A DNA stretch of 33,892 bases, taken from contig JBGQFD010000029.1 in NCBI GenBank assembly GCA_041496705.1, positions 1-33,892 on the forward strand, read 5' to 3'. A program made the position numbers and the translations under genes. Under the pieces are notes generated by a model that did no database searches, was not told the origin of the DNA, and saw only the letters and a program-made list of their open reading frames with translations. Each line of letters starts with the position of its first letter. Within the stretch, counting starts at the first letter, position 1. Positions 7,997-16,707 of the stretch are shown here, piece by piece. Source of the stretch: VBDM01 sp041496705 (GTDB lineage Bacteria > Pseudomonadota > Gammaproteobacteria > Burkholderiales > SG8-39).

Positions 7997-9978
7997 GCGG
8001 AGTGCCGACCCAGCCAGTCGAGTGCGCCGCTGCGCAGCGCGTCGCGCTCGCGCGCGTCCAGGCCCTGCGGGTCGAAGCGGTGCCGGATGTGCAGGCGGCC
8101 GAGCGCCGACAGCGTCTCGGGCTCGAGCGCCGCATCGCCGCTCAGGCCGGCGAGCCAGGCAGAGAGGGGCTGCGCGCTTTGTCTGGGCCGGCCCAGGGCG
8201 GCGAGGCGCTCCTGCACCGCGAAGAATTCCGAATCCATTCCGTGCCGCCCGCCCAGCTCCGGGGTCGCCGCCGACGCGCCGGCCGGCCTGCGCCGTTTCG
8301 CGCGGAAATTCCGCCAGACGATGAAGGCGAGGATGAGCGCGGCCGGGCCCAGGGAGAGGCGCAGCATCTGCTCGCCGCTCTTCGAGGCGAACCAGCGCGC
8401 GGTCCTGAAGCGCGCCCAGGCCGCGAGGTCTGCAAGCGGTGCCCAGAAGGAAGCGCGCTCCGCCTCGACGAACGCCCAGGCCGGAGGCGTGGTGTCGACG
8501 TCCTGCCAGCGGCCCTCCAGCCAGGCGCGCGCCCACGCGTGGGCGTGCCGCTCGCGCACCAGGTAGCTGCCCTCGAGGTTCGAGTACTCCTGCACCGAGT
8601 AGCCGGTGGCGTAGCGCGCGGGGACACCGGCGGCGCGCAGCAGCAGGACCGTCGCGGTGGCGAAGTACTCGCAGTGCCCCGCGTGCGAGGCGAGCAGGAA
8701 TTCGGCGAGCGGCGTGCGTCCTCCCGGGACGGGCGCGCGGTACAGGGCATAGCTGAAGCCGGAGACAAAATAATCCTGCACCGCCTGGCGCGCGCGCTGC
8801 GGGGCCTGCCCGGCGAGCCGCAGTTCCCGCGCGACGCGCTCGATCGCTTCGCGCTCCGATCCCGGGATCCTGAGATCGCTGCCGCCCGGTTCGGCGGCGT
8901 CGCGCGCCTCCTCGCCAATCACCGCCCGGTAGCTCAGGTAGCCGGGGGGAACCTCCGCCTGCACCGCGCCGAGGGGATTGCGCTTCAGGCCGATCGCGGG
9001 CAGCGCCTCGATGCGCGCGGTCCCGGAAGGCAGCGACAGCACCGGGTCTCCGCCCGCGGAATACTCATCGATGGCGACGTGGGCCGAGGGCGTGGCCGCC
9101 TCCAGGGTCCAGTCCGAGCCCGAGACATCGGGCGCGAGCTGCGCGAACTTGCCGTTGCGCGCGATCCAGGTTCCCGCAGCGTAGTCGTCGTAGCTCGCGC
9201 GGTGCAGCAGGAGCGACGGCTTCGGCGGGCCTTCGAGCGGCTTCGCCGCGCCCGCAAGCGGCCTCACGCGCAGCACGATCCGGTCGGACAGCTTCAGCTC
9301 GCCGATGCTGCCGATGTCAGTGGTGCTGCGATACGGATCGGTGCGATTGCCCCCGCCGGCGAGCCACTCGGGCGCCGCCGACTCCAGCCACAACTGCAGC
9401 CGGTTGAGGCCGGTGTGGCCCGCGTAGGCGAGCGCGCCGCAGGCGGCGAGCAGTACCGCCCACATCGCGAGGTGGAACGACTGCGGCCTGATGCGCGCGA
9501 GCGTCCAGGCGAGCAGCGCGAGGACCACGACGAAGAACGCCTCGCCTCGCAGGTTTGCCGCGCTTGCCGCGAGCACCCAGGTCGCGAGGTAGGGGTAGCC
9601 GGGATCGAATTTCAGCGGGCGCCGCGGCGGGGCGCGACGCAGGCTCCAGAACAGGACGCTCAAGTCGAGCGCAGGCGCAGTGCTCCAGGCCTGCGCCAGG
9701 GCGAGCGGCAGCAGCGCGAGGGGCAGCCACTGGAACAACAGTGTCACCGCGCGCGGGTTGCCGAAGGTGAAGTAAAGGTACACCCCGAGCACCGCGATCA
9801 GCACCACGCAGAAATCCGCGATGCGGTTGAAGTCCTTCGCTTCCAGCGCAAACCGTGTCCCGCGAAAATGCCGTGGTGTTTCCAGGAGCGCGGCAGCGGC
9901 GATCGCCACCACCCATTGTCCGGACTGCCAGCCCCAGAAGAGCACCGCGGCGGAGAGGAGCAGTGGCGGCGGGCTCAT
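7993..9978 (-). CDS. TgpA-type membrane transglutaminase (DUF3488 + transglutaminase core)
   Basis: A 661-residue inner-membrane protein with several N-terminal hydrophobic helices (about residues 5-240), a periplasmic transglutaminase-like domain and one more helix near 540-560. The papain-like triad can be followed: C436 in GHCEYFATATVLLLRAAGVP, H480 in HAHAW and the Asp of VDTTPP shortly after. Pseudomonas TgpA is the best-known relative, where it is important for viability; the natural substrate is unclear. The start at 9978 is fixed by an ATGA overlap with the upstream DUF58 stop and by the hydrophobic N-terminus; the open frame extends further upstream but only as antisense-quality sequence. 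It is the last gene of a MoxR-DUF58-transglutaminase operon, a conserved order. Confidence 0.92.
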   Translation of the reverse strand: MSPPPLLLSAAVLFWGWQSGQWVVAIAAAALLETPRHFRGTRFALEAKDFNRIADFCVVLIAVLGVYLYFTFGNPRAVTLLFQWLPLALLPLALAQAWSTAPALDLSVLFWSLRRAPPRRPLKFDPGYPYLATWVLAASAANLRGEAFFVVVLALLAWTLARIRPQSFHLAMWAVLLAACGALAYAGHTGLNRLQLWLESAAPEWLAGGGNRTDPYRSTTDIGSIGELKLSDRIVLRVRPLAGAAKPLEGPPKPSLLLHRASYDDYAAGTWIARNGKFAQLAPDVSGSDWTLEAATPSAHVAIDEYSAGGDPVLSLPSGTARIEALPAIGLKRNPLGAVQAEVPPGYLSYRAVIGEEARDAAEPGGSDLRIPGSEREAIERVARELRLAGQAPQRARQAVQDYFVSGFSYALYRAPVPGGRTPLAEFLLASHAGHCEYFATATVLLLRAAGVPARYATGYSVQEYSNLEGSYLVRERHAHAWARAWLEGRWQDVDTTPPAWAFVEAERASFWAPLADLAAWARFRTARWFASKSGEQMLRLSLGPAALILAFIVWRNFRAKRRRPAGASAATPELGGRHGMDSEFFAVQERLAALGRPRQSAQPLSAWLAGLSGDAALEPETLSALGRLHIRHRFDPQGLDARERDALRSGALDWLGRHSA

Positions 9979-10601
9979 ATCCGGGCGAGGTCTTCCTGGA
10001 TTCGCGCGGGGCGCAAGCGGCGCAGCCAGGCCGGCGCCGCCCCGAGCTCGGTGTCGGTCACGACCAGCGCGAGGAGCGGAACGCCCTGCCGCCGCAGCGC
10101 ATCGGCGAACGCGCGGCGCGGTTCGTCCCAGCCGAGCAGGATGAGAATGCCGCCCGACAGCATGGATCGCTTCGCGAGCACCGCCTGCGCGAGCGTGCGA
10201 AACGGCCGGTCGCTGCACGCTCGCACGCCTGCCAGGATCTCCAGCAGCTGCGCGCCCTGCAGCTGGCCGCGTCCGGCGGTGAAGCAGTAGCTCGCCGCGC
10301 CGACGAACAAGAGATCAAGCAGGCAATCGCGGGTGTCGAGCGTCGCGGCGAACGAGGCGGCGATCGAGACGGCTTCCTCGAATGCCGCGGCGTCGCGCGG
10401 CGCCGCGAAGGTATCGAGGATCAGGGCGTGCCGTTCGAAGAATTCGTCCTGGTATTCCCTCACCACCGGGGTCCCGGTGCGCGCGAAGCTCTTCCAGTGG
10501 ATGCGCTGCAGCGGGTCGCCGGCGCGGTAGTCGCGCAGGCTCGTAAACTCCTCCGATTCTCCCGCCGAGGAGGCGAGCGATACGCCGCCGGGCTGGTACA
10601 T
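9975..10601 (-). pseudogene. DUF58 protein, C-terminal part after in-frame TAG
   Basis: This 208-residue frame carries the core of a DUF58 (VWA-like) protein: YQPGGVSLASSAGESEEF, then LRDYRAGDPLQRIHWKSFART, which is the DUF58 signature, followed by an alpha/beta region with LILLGWDEP. It lies in exactly the same reading frame as the upstream N-terminal part; only a TAG at 10605-10607 and one Arg codon separate the two. In intact DUF58 proteins the sequence runs without a break through a PG.R.YQPGG segment, so the TAG is a nonsense change rather than a natural gene boundary. Re-initiation at the ATG at 10601 could still make this half, but it would lack the membrane anchor. Its stop overlaps the TgpA start (ATGA). 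Confidence 0.75.
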
Positions 10602-10604
10602 GCG

Positions 10605-11264
10605 CTACCCGGGCAAGGCGAGCGGCGGCACCGCATAGCGTTTCGGCAGTACCGTGACTTTTGCCGGCTGCGCGATTCGCGTGAACGCGCGCGAGAGCCC
10701 CAGCGGGTCGAGCCGCGCCACGGAAATCGCCTCGAGCGACAGCGTGCCGCGGCGGTAGGCGAAGCCGCGCATGCGGATCTCGACACGGGCCCCGGCAGCG
10801 AGCGCCGGGACGCGCGCCTCCTCGAGGTGGGCCACCTGCGAGCGCATCAGCAGCCGCCACCAGTTGCGGTAGATCGGAAGGCCGGCGCCGGCGCGGAACT
10901 CGGCGTACGTCGGCCGCGGATCGGCGGCATCCTCGATCAGCGCCAGTCCGTCGAGCTCGCGCGCACCGGTGTTCGCCAGCAGCACGCGGTACTCGAATGG
11001 CTGCCCGGCGGTGATGACCCGCGGAATCTCGCGCGTCGCCTCGAAGCGCTGCCGCAGGAGCGCCGTGGCGAGGAGCGAAGCCGCCAGCACCGCCGCGAGC
11101 AGCGCGAACACCTGGTAAGCGAGCGTCTGGGTCGTGTCGATGCCCAGGGTAGCAGCGGCGATCAGCGTGCCTAGCGCAAGCAGCCCCGCCGCGGAGAGCC
11201 GGCGCTGCACGCGGAAGGAAAGTCCGGTGACGCGGCTGAAGGTCCAGTAGGCGAGCCGCCACAT
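10605..11264 (-). pseudogene. DUF58 protein, N-terminal membrane part ending at in-frame TAG
   Basis: The 219 residues comprise two adjacent hydrophobic helices near the N-terminus (about 25-70) and a periplasmic beta-sandwich-like region (FEYRVLLANTGARELDGLALIED and so on), ending in PKRYAVPPLALPG. Full DUF58 proteins of this type run to roughly 430 residues; adding the continuation at 9975-10601 gives about 429. The ATG at 11264 is 9 bases after the moxR stop. DUF58 proteins are expected to work with the MoxR ATPase, possibly as chaperone partners for metal or complex assembly, and with the transglutaminase. The single TAG may be a real mutation, a sequencing or assembly error, or a readthrough site; the sequence alone cannot decide. 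Confidence 0.78.
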
Positions 11265-11273
11265 GGCCGCTTC

Positions 11274-12227
11274 TCAGGCGGGGACCGGGAATGCGCGCAG
11301 GATGTCCTCGACGATCGGCCCGGCTGCGACCCCGGAGAATTTCGCCTCAGGCGTCAGCACCAGTCGGTGCGCGAGCACGGCGAGGGCGACTTCGCGGATG
11401 TGGTCCGGGTGGACGAAGGCCTCGCCATCGGCGAGTGCCAGCGCCTGCGCGATGCGCGTCAGGGCGAGCGAGGCGCGCGGCCCTGCGCCGAGCTGCACCG
11501 ACGGCGCCGCGCGGGTCGCGCGCACGATGTCGACGACGTGGCGCTTGATCTCCGGGCTGACGCGCACCGCCTTGACGCTCCGCTTCAGCGCGAGCACCTC
11601 GTCGACCGAGACGCAGGCGCCGATGTTCTCCAGCGGATGCCGCTGCTCCTGCGCCGAGAGGATCGCCACCTCGGCCTCCGGCGCGACGTAGCCGAGCGAC
11701 AGCCGGATCGCGAAGCGGTCCATCTGCGCTTCCGGCAGCGGGTAGGTGCCGCGGAATTCGACCGGATTCTGCGTGGCGATGACGAAAAAGAGATCCCCGA
11801 GCGGGTGCGTCTTCCCCTCGATGCTCACCTGGCCCTCGGCCATCGCCTCGAGCAGCGCCGACTGCGTGCGCGGCGAGGCACGGTTGATCTCGTCGGCGAG
11901 CAGGATCTGGGTGAAGATCGGGCCGGCGTGGAAGTGGAAGGACTGGTCCTTCGGGTTGAACACCGACACGCCGAGGACATCCGAAGGCAGCAGATCCGGG
12001 GTGAACTGCACGCGGCGGAATTCCGCGCTCACCGAGCGCGCCAGCGCCTTGGCGAGCGTCGTCTTGCCGGTGCCGGGATTGTCCTCGAGCAGCACGTGGC
12101 CGCCGGCAAAAAAAGCCGCGAGAATCTTGCGGATCGAGCCGGACTGCCCGGAGATGACCTGCTCGATGTTGCGCGTGATGCGCGCGAGCAGCTCGCGCGC
12201 TGCGTCGATTGTTCCGGCCTCGTTCAA
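11274..12227 (-). CDS. MoxR family AAA+ ATPase
   Basis: A 317-residue cytosolic AAA+ ATPase of the MoxR group, thought to act as a chaperone with the DUF58 and membrane proteins encoded downstream. Walker A is LEDNPGTGKTT (about 48-57), Walker B is ILLADEIN (about 108-115) and sensor 1 is VIATQNPVE (about 148-156); the PRTQSALLEAM stretch after Walker B is typical of the group. The start is TTG at 12227, supported by a strong GAGGAG ribosome site 7 bases upstream; no ATG or GTG would keep the usual N-terminal helix. It is first in the operon MoxR-DUF58-TgpA and diverges from a Bug receptor gene across a 128-base gap with AT-rich patches. Confidence 0.95.
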   Translation of the reverse strand: MNEAGTIDAARELLARITRNIEQVISGQSGSIRKILAAFFAGGHVLLEDNPGTGKTTLAKALARSVSAEFRRVQFTPDLLPSDVLGVSVFNPKDQSFHFHAGPIFTQILLADEINRASPRTQSALLEAMAEGQVSIEGKTHPLGDLFFVIATQNPVEFRGTYPLPEAQMDRFAIRLSLGYVAPEAEVAILSAQEQRHPLENIGACVSVDEVLALKRSVKAVRVSPEIKRHVVDIVRATRAAPSVQLGAGPRASLALTRIAQALALADGEAFVHPDHIREVALAVLAHRLVLTPEAKFSGVAAGPIVEDILRAFPVPA

Positions 12228-12355
12228 GTGGACGCTCCTCGGTTCGCGGTGCCGCGCAGGCTCGGCCGCCGCGCCGGCAATATTCTCGGGAAAACTATAG
12301 CATTACCCCGGCAGGGCGCCGGCGCGCCTCTAGCCACCGGAGGGAAACAGCCCGA

Positions 12356-13333
12356 ATGAAGCCGTACGTCATTGTGCACCGTGTCGCCCTCGCTGCAATC
12401 GCCGCTGCCTTCGCCGCCGCGAACGCGTTCGCCCAGTATCCGGCGAAGCCGCTGCGGCTCATCGTGCCGTTTGCCGCCGGCGGCGGCAACGACAACGTCG
12501 CGCGCCTGGTCGGAAAGCGGCTCGCCGACAGCCTCGGCCAGCCGGTGGTGATCGACAACCGCCCGGGCGCGGGCGGGGTGCTGGGCGCGGAGCTCGCGGC
12601 CAAGGCCGCGCCCGACGGCTACACCTTGTTCCTGGGAGGCGTGGGCAGCCACGCGATCAACCCGAACCTGCACGAGCGTCTTCCCTACGATGCCATCGGG
12701 GATTTCGCGCCGATCGTGCTGTTGGCTTCGGCGCCCCTGATCCTCGTCGTGCATCCATCGGTGCCGGCCGGTTCGATCCGGGAGTTCATCGCGCTCGCGC
12801 GATCGAAGCCGGGCGAGTTCAACTACGCCTCGAACGGCAACGGCAGCTCATCGCATCTCGCCGCCGTCATGTTCGATGCCATGGCGGGTGTGTCGATGGT
12901 TCACGTGCCCTACAAGGGCTTGTCGCCGGCGCTCACCGATCTCCTGAGCGGCCGGGTGCAGCTCATGTTCAGCAGCGTGGTCGCGATCCTGCCGCATGCC
13001 AAGGCCGGGAAACTGCGGGGCCTCGCGGTGACGGCCGGCAAACGCCTGTCCTCGATGCCCGAACTTCCCACGGTGGCGGAGGCCGGATTGACCGGATACG
13101 AAGCGAGCTCCTGGTACGGCGTGCTCGCGCCGGCGGGAACACCCGGAGAAATAATCGCGAAGCTAAATTCCGAAATGGTTAAAGCGCTAGAACAACCCGA
13201 AGTGCGCAACAGCCTGCTCGCCGAGGGCGCGGAGCCGGTCGGCGGCACGCCCGAGCAGTTCGCCGCCCACATCCGCTCGGAAATAGAACGCCTCGGAAAA
13301 TTGATCCGCGAAGCGAAGATCCGCATCGAATGA
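12356..13333 (+). CDS. Bug/TctC family substrate-binding protein
   Basis: A 325-residue periplasmic receptor. An N-terminal signal peptide ends at NAFAQ, and the mature protein opens with YPAKPLRLIVPFAAGGGNDNVARLV. It has VIDNRPGAGGVLG, APDGYTLFLG and MVHVPYKGLSPALTDLLSGR, all standard for the family. The ATG at 12356 follows CCGGAGGG about 12 bases upstream; the longer upstream frame is non-coding. The last base of its final codon and its TGA overlap the ATG of the PrpD-like gene (ATGA), so the two are translationally coupled and this receptor probably delivers that enzyme's substrate. Codons between about 13155 and 13195 are noticeably more A/T-rich than the rest of the gene. Ligand unknown, presumably a carboxylate. 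Confidence 0.93.
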   Translation: MKPYVIVHRVALAAIAAAFAAANAFAQYPAKPLRLIVPFAAGGGNDNVARLVGKRLADSLGQPVVIDNRPGAGGVLGAELAAKAAPDGYTLFLGGVGSHAINPNLHERLPYDAIGDFAPIVLLASAPLILVVHPSVPAGSIREFIALARSKPGEFNYASNGNGSSSHLAAVMFDAMAGVSMVHVPYKGLSPALTDLLSGRVQLMFSSVVAILPHAKAGKLRGLAVTAGKRLSSMPELPTVAEAGLTGYEASSWYGVLAPAGTPGEIIAKLNSEMVKALEQPEVRNSLLAEGAEPVGGTPEQFAAHIRSEIERLGKLIREAKIRIE

Positions 13334-14736
13334 GCGAGAACTCGTCCGACAACCCGTACACGCGCGGCATCGCCGAGTTCGTGTCGGGCCTGAAATACGC
13401 TGCGATCCCGAGCGAGGTGCGCGAGCGCGCCAAGCTGCTGATGCTCGATGCGCTGGGTTGCGCGCTGCACGGCGCGCACCTCGAGTGGTGCGGCATTCTG
13501 CAGCGCACCCTCGGCAGACTCGATCGCACCACGGCGTGCGCGGTGTGGGGCACGTCGCGGCGGCTCTCGGCGCCGCACGCGGCCCTCGCCAATGGAACGC
13601 AGGTGCAGGGCTTCGAGCTCGACGACGTGCACCGCCAGGGCGTGCTGCACGTGGGCGCGGTGGTGTTACCGGCGCTGGTCGCGGTCGCGGAGTTGCGCAG
13701 CGGCATGACCGGGCGCGAATTCCTCGCCGCCGCCGTCGCCGGGTACGAAGTCGGCCCGCGCGTCGGCCTGTGCATGGGGCAGGAGCACATCGGCCAGGGC
13801 TGGCATTCGGGGGCGACGCTCGGAGTGTTCTCGGCGGCGGCCGGCGCCGCGCGCGGCCTCGCGCTCGACGCCGGGAAAACCGTGCACGCGCTCGGCATTG
13901 CCGGCACGCAGGCGTCGGGGCTGATGGCGGCGCAATACGGGGCGATGGTGAAGCGCATGCACGCGGGCCGAGCCGCGCAGAGCGGGCTGTACGGCGCGCT
14001 GCTCGCCGAGGCCGGATTCACCGGCATTCCGGACGTGCTGGAGAGCGAATACGGCGGGTTCTGCACCACCTTCTCGCGCTCGCACGATCGTTTTCGCCTC
14101 GACGAGCTCACCGCGGGCTTTGGCGAGGTGTGGCAGACGATGGGCGTGGCGCTGAAGTTCTACTCGTGCGTCGGCAGCAACCACACCACGCTCGACGCGC
14201 TGCGCGAGCTGCAGGCGCAGCACCCCTTCGGCGCTGCAGACGTGGACCGGATCGTGGTTAATGCCTCGCAGGTGACCGTGGACCACGCCGGATGGAAATA
14301 CCGGCCCGCGGGGCTTGCCTCGGCGCAGATGAATCTCTCGTTCTGCGCGGCGACGCTTCTCCTCGAGGGCGACTGCTTCGTCGGCCAGTTCGACGAGCGG
14401 GTCGTCACCGACCCGAAGCGAATGGCGCTCGCGCAGAGGGTCGAAGTGCGCGCCGATCCGGCGATCGACGCGCGGGGATCGAAATACCGTCACGCCGTGC
14501 GCGTCGAGGTGCATCTGAACGACGGCCGCAGGCTCGAGCGCACGCTCGACGCTCCGCGCGGCAGCGAGCCGGATTTCGCGAGCGAGGCGCAGATCGTCGC
14601 CAAGTTCGAGGCGCTCGCGGCGTACGCGCTCACACGCGGGCAGGCAGAGCGCCTGCGCGACGCGGTGCTGGACATGGAAAAGCTCAGGGATGCTTCACGC
14701 ATCGCGAAGTTGCTGACACCGAAGGGGAAAAAATGA
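13330..14736 (+). CDS. MmgE/PrpD family protein
   Basis: A 468-residue member of the MmgE/PrpD superfamily, which includes 2-methylcitrate dehydratase and cis-aconitate decarboxylase. Recognisable blocks are the N-terminal LLMLDALGCALHGAH, the LANGTQVQGFELDDVHRQGVLHVGAVV segment (equivalent to the family's H-P-G/S active-site region, here with HVG), WHSGATLGVFSAAAGAARGLALD, and SQVTVDHAGWKY with a C-terminal mixed domain. Length is normal for the family. It sits between two Bug receptors with ATGA overlaps at both ends, so a substrate taken up by one or both receptors is the likely target. It has no prpB or prpC neighbour, which argues against the propionate pathway. Reaction probably a dehydration, isomerisation or decarboxylation of a di- or tricarboxylate; not provable here. 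Confidence 0.93.
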   Translation: MSENSSDNPYTRGIAEFVSGLKYAAIPSEVRERAKLLMLDALGCALHGAHLEWCGILQRTLGRLDRTTACAVWGTSRRLSAPHAALANGTQVQGFELDDVHRQGVLHVGAVVLPALVAVAELRSGMTGREFLAAAVAGYEVGPRVGLCMGQEHIGQGWHSGATLGVFSAAAGAARGLALDAGKTVHALGIAGTQASGLMAAQYGAMVKRMHAGRAAQSGLYGALLAEAGFTGIPDVLESEYGGFCTTFSRSHDRFRLDELTAGFGEVWQTMGVALKFYSCVGSNHTTLDALRELQAQHPFGAADVDRIVVNASQVTVDHAGWKYRPAGLASAQMNLSFCAATLLLEGDCFVGQFDERVVTDPKRMALAQRVEVRADPAIDARGSKYRHAVRVEVHLNDGRRLERTLDAPRGSEPDFASEAQIVAKFEALAAYALTRGQAERLRDAVLDMEKLRDASRIAKLLTPKGKK

Positions 14737-15680
14737 AACGGATCATCTTCGCGGTCGCTGCGTTGTTGCTTTCGCACGCCGCCACCGGCCAGCCCGACAA
14801 GCCGCTGCGCCTCATCGTCCCTTGGCCCGCGGGCGGCACGGTCGACGGTGTCGCGCGCGTGCTCGCGCCGAAATTCGCCGAGGGTCTTGGCCGCGCGGTG
14901 GTGATCGAGAACAAGGGCGGCGCCGGGGGTTCGATCGGCCAGGCCGAGGCGGCCAGGGCGGCCGCGGACGGATCGACCCTGCTCTTTGTGTTCGACACGC
15001 ACGCGGTGAACCACCTGCTCTACAAGAACCTCGACTACGACCCGTTCAGGTCGTTCGAACACCTGAGCCTGCTCGTGACTTCGCCGCAGGCGCTGGTCGC
15101 GGCGACGAATTTCACGCCCTCGACGGTGGCCGAGCTCGTCGCCCACGCGAAGTCCAACCCGGGGAAGGTGACTTACGCGACGGTGGGCGCGGGCAGCTCG
15201 AACCACTTGAACGCGCTGCTATTTGCGGGCCGCACCGGCATCGACATGACCCACGTGCCTTATAAGGGCGGCGCGCCGATGATGATCGATCTCGTCGGCG
15301 GGCAGGTGAACGTGATGTTCGTTTCCGCGCCGCAGGCGATCCCGCAGGTGAGGGCGGGACGCATCAAGGCGCTTGCCATCGGCAGCCCGCGCCGCATCGC
15401 GCAGCTTCCCGAGACGCCGACCGTCGCCGAGACCCTGCCAGGATTCGCAGCACAGTCCTGGGTGGGCGCGCTCGCGCCGGCACGGACTCCCAAAGATATC
15501 GTCGCGCGGCTGCATCAGGAGCTGACCAAAGCCCTCGCCGATGTCGAAGTGCGGGGAAAACTCGCCGCGCAGGGCTTCGACGTCGTCGGCAGCACGCCCG
15601 GGGAATTTCTCGCCTTTGTTCGCGCCGAATCGGAGAAATGGTCGAAAGTCATCCGCGACTACCGGATCCGGGTGGAGTGA
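14733..15680 (+). CDS. Bug/TctC family substrate-binding protein
   Basis: A 315-residue periplasmic receptor with a short signal peptide (MKRIIFAVAALLLSHAATGQ) and the mature start DKPLRLIVPWPAGGTVDGVARVLAP. Other family blocks are VIENKGGAGGSIGQAEAARAA, the NPGKVTYATVGAGSSNHL segment and THVPYKGGAPMMIDLVGGQ. The start overlaps the stop of the PrpD-like gene (ATGA) and is preceded by a purine-rich GAAGGGGAA ribosome site, so the upstream open frame is not used. The DapA-like gene follows after 38 bases. Two receptors flanking one enzyme gene in a coupled array is unusual and suggests either two related ligands or recent duplication; their sequences differ too much by eye for a very recent duplicate. 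Confidence 0.93.
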   Translation: MKRIIFAVAALLLSHAATGQPDKPLRLIVPWPAGGTVDGVARVLAPKFAEGLGRAVVIENKGGAGGSIGQAEAARAAADGSTLLFVFDTHAVNHLLYKNLDYDPFRSFEHLSLLVTSPQALVAATNFTPSTVAELVAHAKSNPGKVTYATVGAGSSNHLNALLFAGRTGIDMTHVPYKGGAPMMIDLVGGQVNVMFVSAPQAIPQVRAGRIKALAIGSPRRIAQLPETPTVAETLPGFAAQSWVGALAPARTPKDIVARLHQELTKALADVEVRGKLAAQGFDVVGSTPGEFLAFVRAESEKWSKVIRDYRIRVE

Positions 15681-15718
15681 CTACAATAGTCTCGGTCCGG
15701 CCTCCCGAAGGAGATCCA

Positions 15719-16678
15719 GTGCCCGCCGACATGAAATGGATTCCGCAGGGCGTCATCCCCGCGGTGCTGCTGCCTTTTCACGAGGACCTGTCGATCGACG
15801 AGCCCTCGTTCCGCGCGCACCTGCGCGACGTCGCCTCGGCCGATGGTCTTTCCGCCTTGACCATCAACGCGCACTCGACCGAGGTGGCCTCGTGTTCGTT
15901 CGAGGAGCAGGAGCGCGTGCTCGCGATCGCCCGGGACGAAATCGGCGCGCGCCTGCCGATCGTGCACGGCGTATACGCGGAAGGAAGCCTCGAGGCCGCG
16001 CGCATCGCGAGGATGGCGGCCGACGGAGGCGCCTCGTCGCTGCTGGTTTTTCCTCCGGGACCATTGACGATGGGGCAGCGCCCGGAGATGGTGATCGAGC
16101 ATTTCCGCCGTGTCGCCGATGCCGCCGACCTGCCCATCATCGCCTTCCAGTATCCGCTCTCGGGCGGACAGGGTTATCCGCTGGCGACGCTGCTCAAGCT
16201 CGCCGAGGCGGTGCCCAGCGTGCGCGCGATCAAGGACTGGTGCGCCAACCCGCAGCTGCACGAACGCCAGGTTCGCGTGCTGCAGGCGCTCGATCCGGCG
16301 GTCAACGTGCTCACCACGCACAGCTCGTGGCTCCTGAGCTCTCTCGTGCTCGGCGCGAACGGGCTGCTCTCGGGCAGCGGCTCGGTGATCGCCGGCCTGC
16401 AATCGCAGCTCTTCCGCGCGGTACGCGCCAACGACCTCGCCAAGGCGCGACAAGTCAACGACCGAATCTGGCCGACGGCCGAGGCGTTCTACGCCGAGCC
16501 CTGGGTGGACATGCACAACCGCATGAAGGAGGCGCTGGTGCTGCTCGGCAAACTTCCGCGCGCGGTAGTGCGCCCGCCGCTCGTGAAGATTTCGCAGGCC
16601 GAGATCGAAAGCATCAGGAAAGCGCTCATCGCCGCGGGCTTGCTCGATCAGACCGGCGGCGCGCGCAAGGCGGCGTAG
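15719..16678 (+). CDS. Dihydrodipicolinate synthase (DapA)/N-acetylneuraminate lyase family protein
   Basis: A 319-residue class I (Schiff-base) lyase/aldolase or dehydratase of the DapA superfamily. The catalytic lysine is K172 in VRAIKDW and the conserved tyrosine is Y145 in FQYPL. The TTGE element of DapA is replaced by NAHSTE, so it is unlikely to be a lysine-pathway DapA and more likely acts on a 2-keto sugar acid or a similar catabolic substrate. The GTG at 15719 is chosen because AAGGAG lies 5 bases upstream; the open frame runs further upstream but over the preceding gene's end. A TACAAT hexamer at 15682-15687 could be a promoter element but lacks a good -35. The context (receptors upstream, lactonase downstream) supports a sugar- or hydroxy-acid route. 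Confidence 0.92.
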   Translation: MPADMKWIPQGVIPAVLLPFHEDLSIDEPSFRAHLRDVASADGLSALTINAHSTEVASCSFEEQERVLAIARDEIGARLPIVHGVYAEGSLEAARIARMAADGGASSLLVFPPGPLTMGQRPEMVIEHFRRVADAADLPIIAFQYPLSGGQGYPLATLLKLAEAVPSVRAIKDWCANPQLHERQVRVLQALDPAVNVLTTHSSWLLSSLVLGANGLLSGSGSVIAGLQSQLFRAVRANDLAKARQVNDRIWPTAEAFYAEPWVDMHNRMKEALVLLGKLPRAVVRPPLVKISQAEIESIRKALIAAGLLDQTGGARKAA

Positions 16679-16707
16679 CAAAGATCACACACACAAGGAG
16701 GAGTCCC

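Noticed and set aside
8002..10290. 762-codon plus-strand open frame opposite the transglutaminase
   Set aside because: Arg/Ala/Gly-rich translation without domains; the minus-strand gene carries an intact catalytic triad.
15682..15687. TACAAT as a -10 for the DapA-like gene
   Set aside because: No acceptable -35 at 16-18 bases upstream; the gene can be served by the coupled operon upstream.
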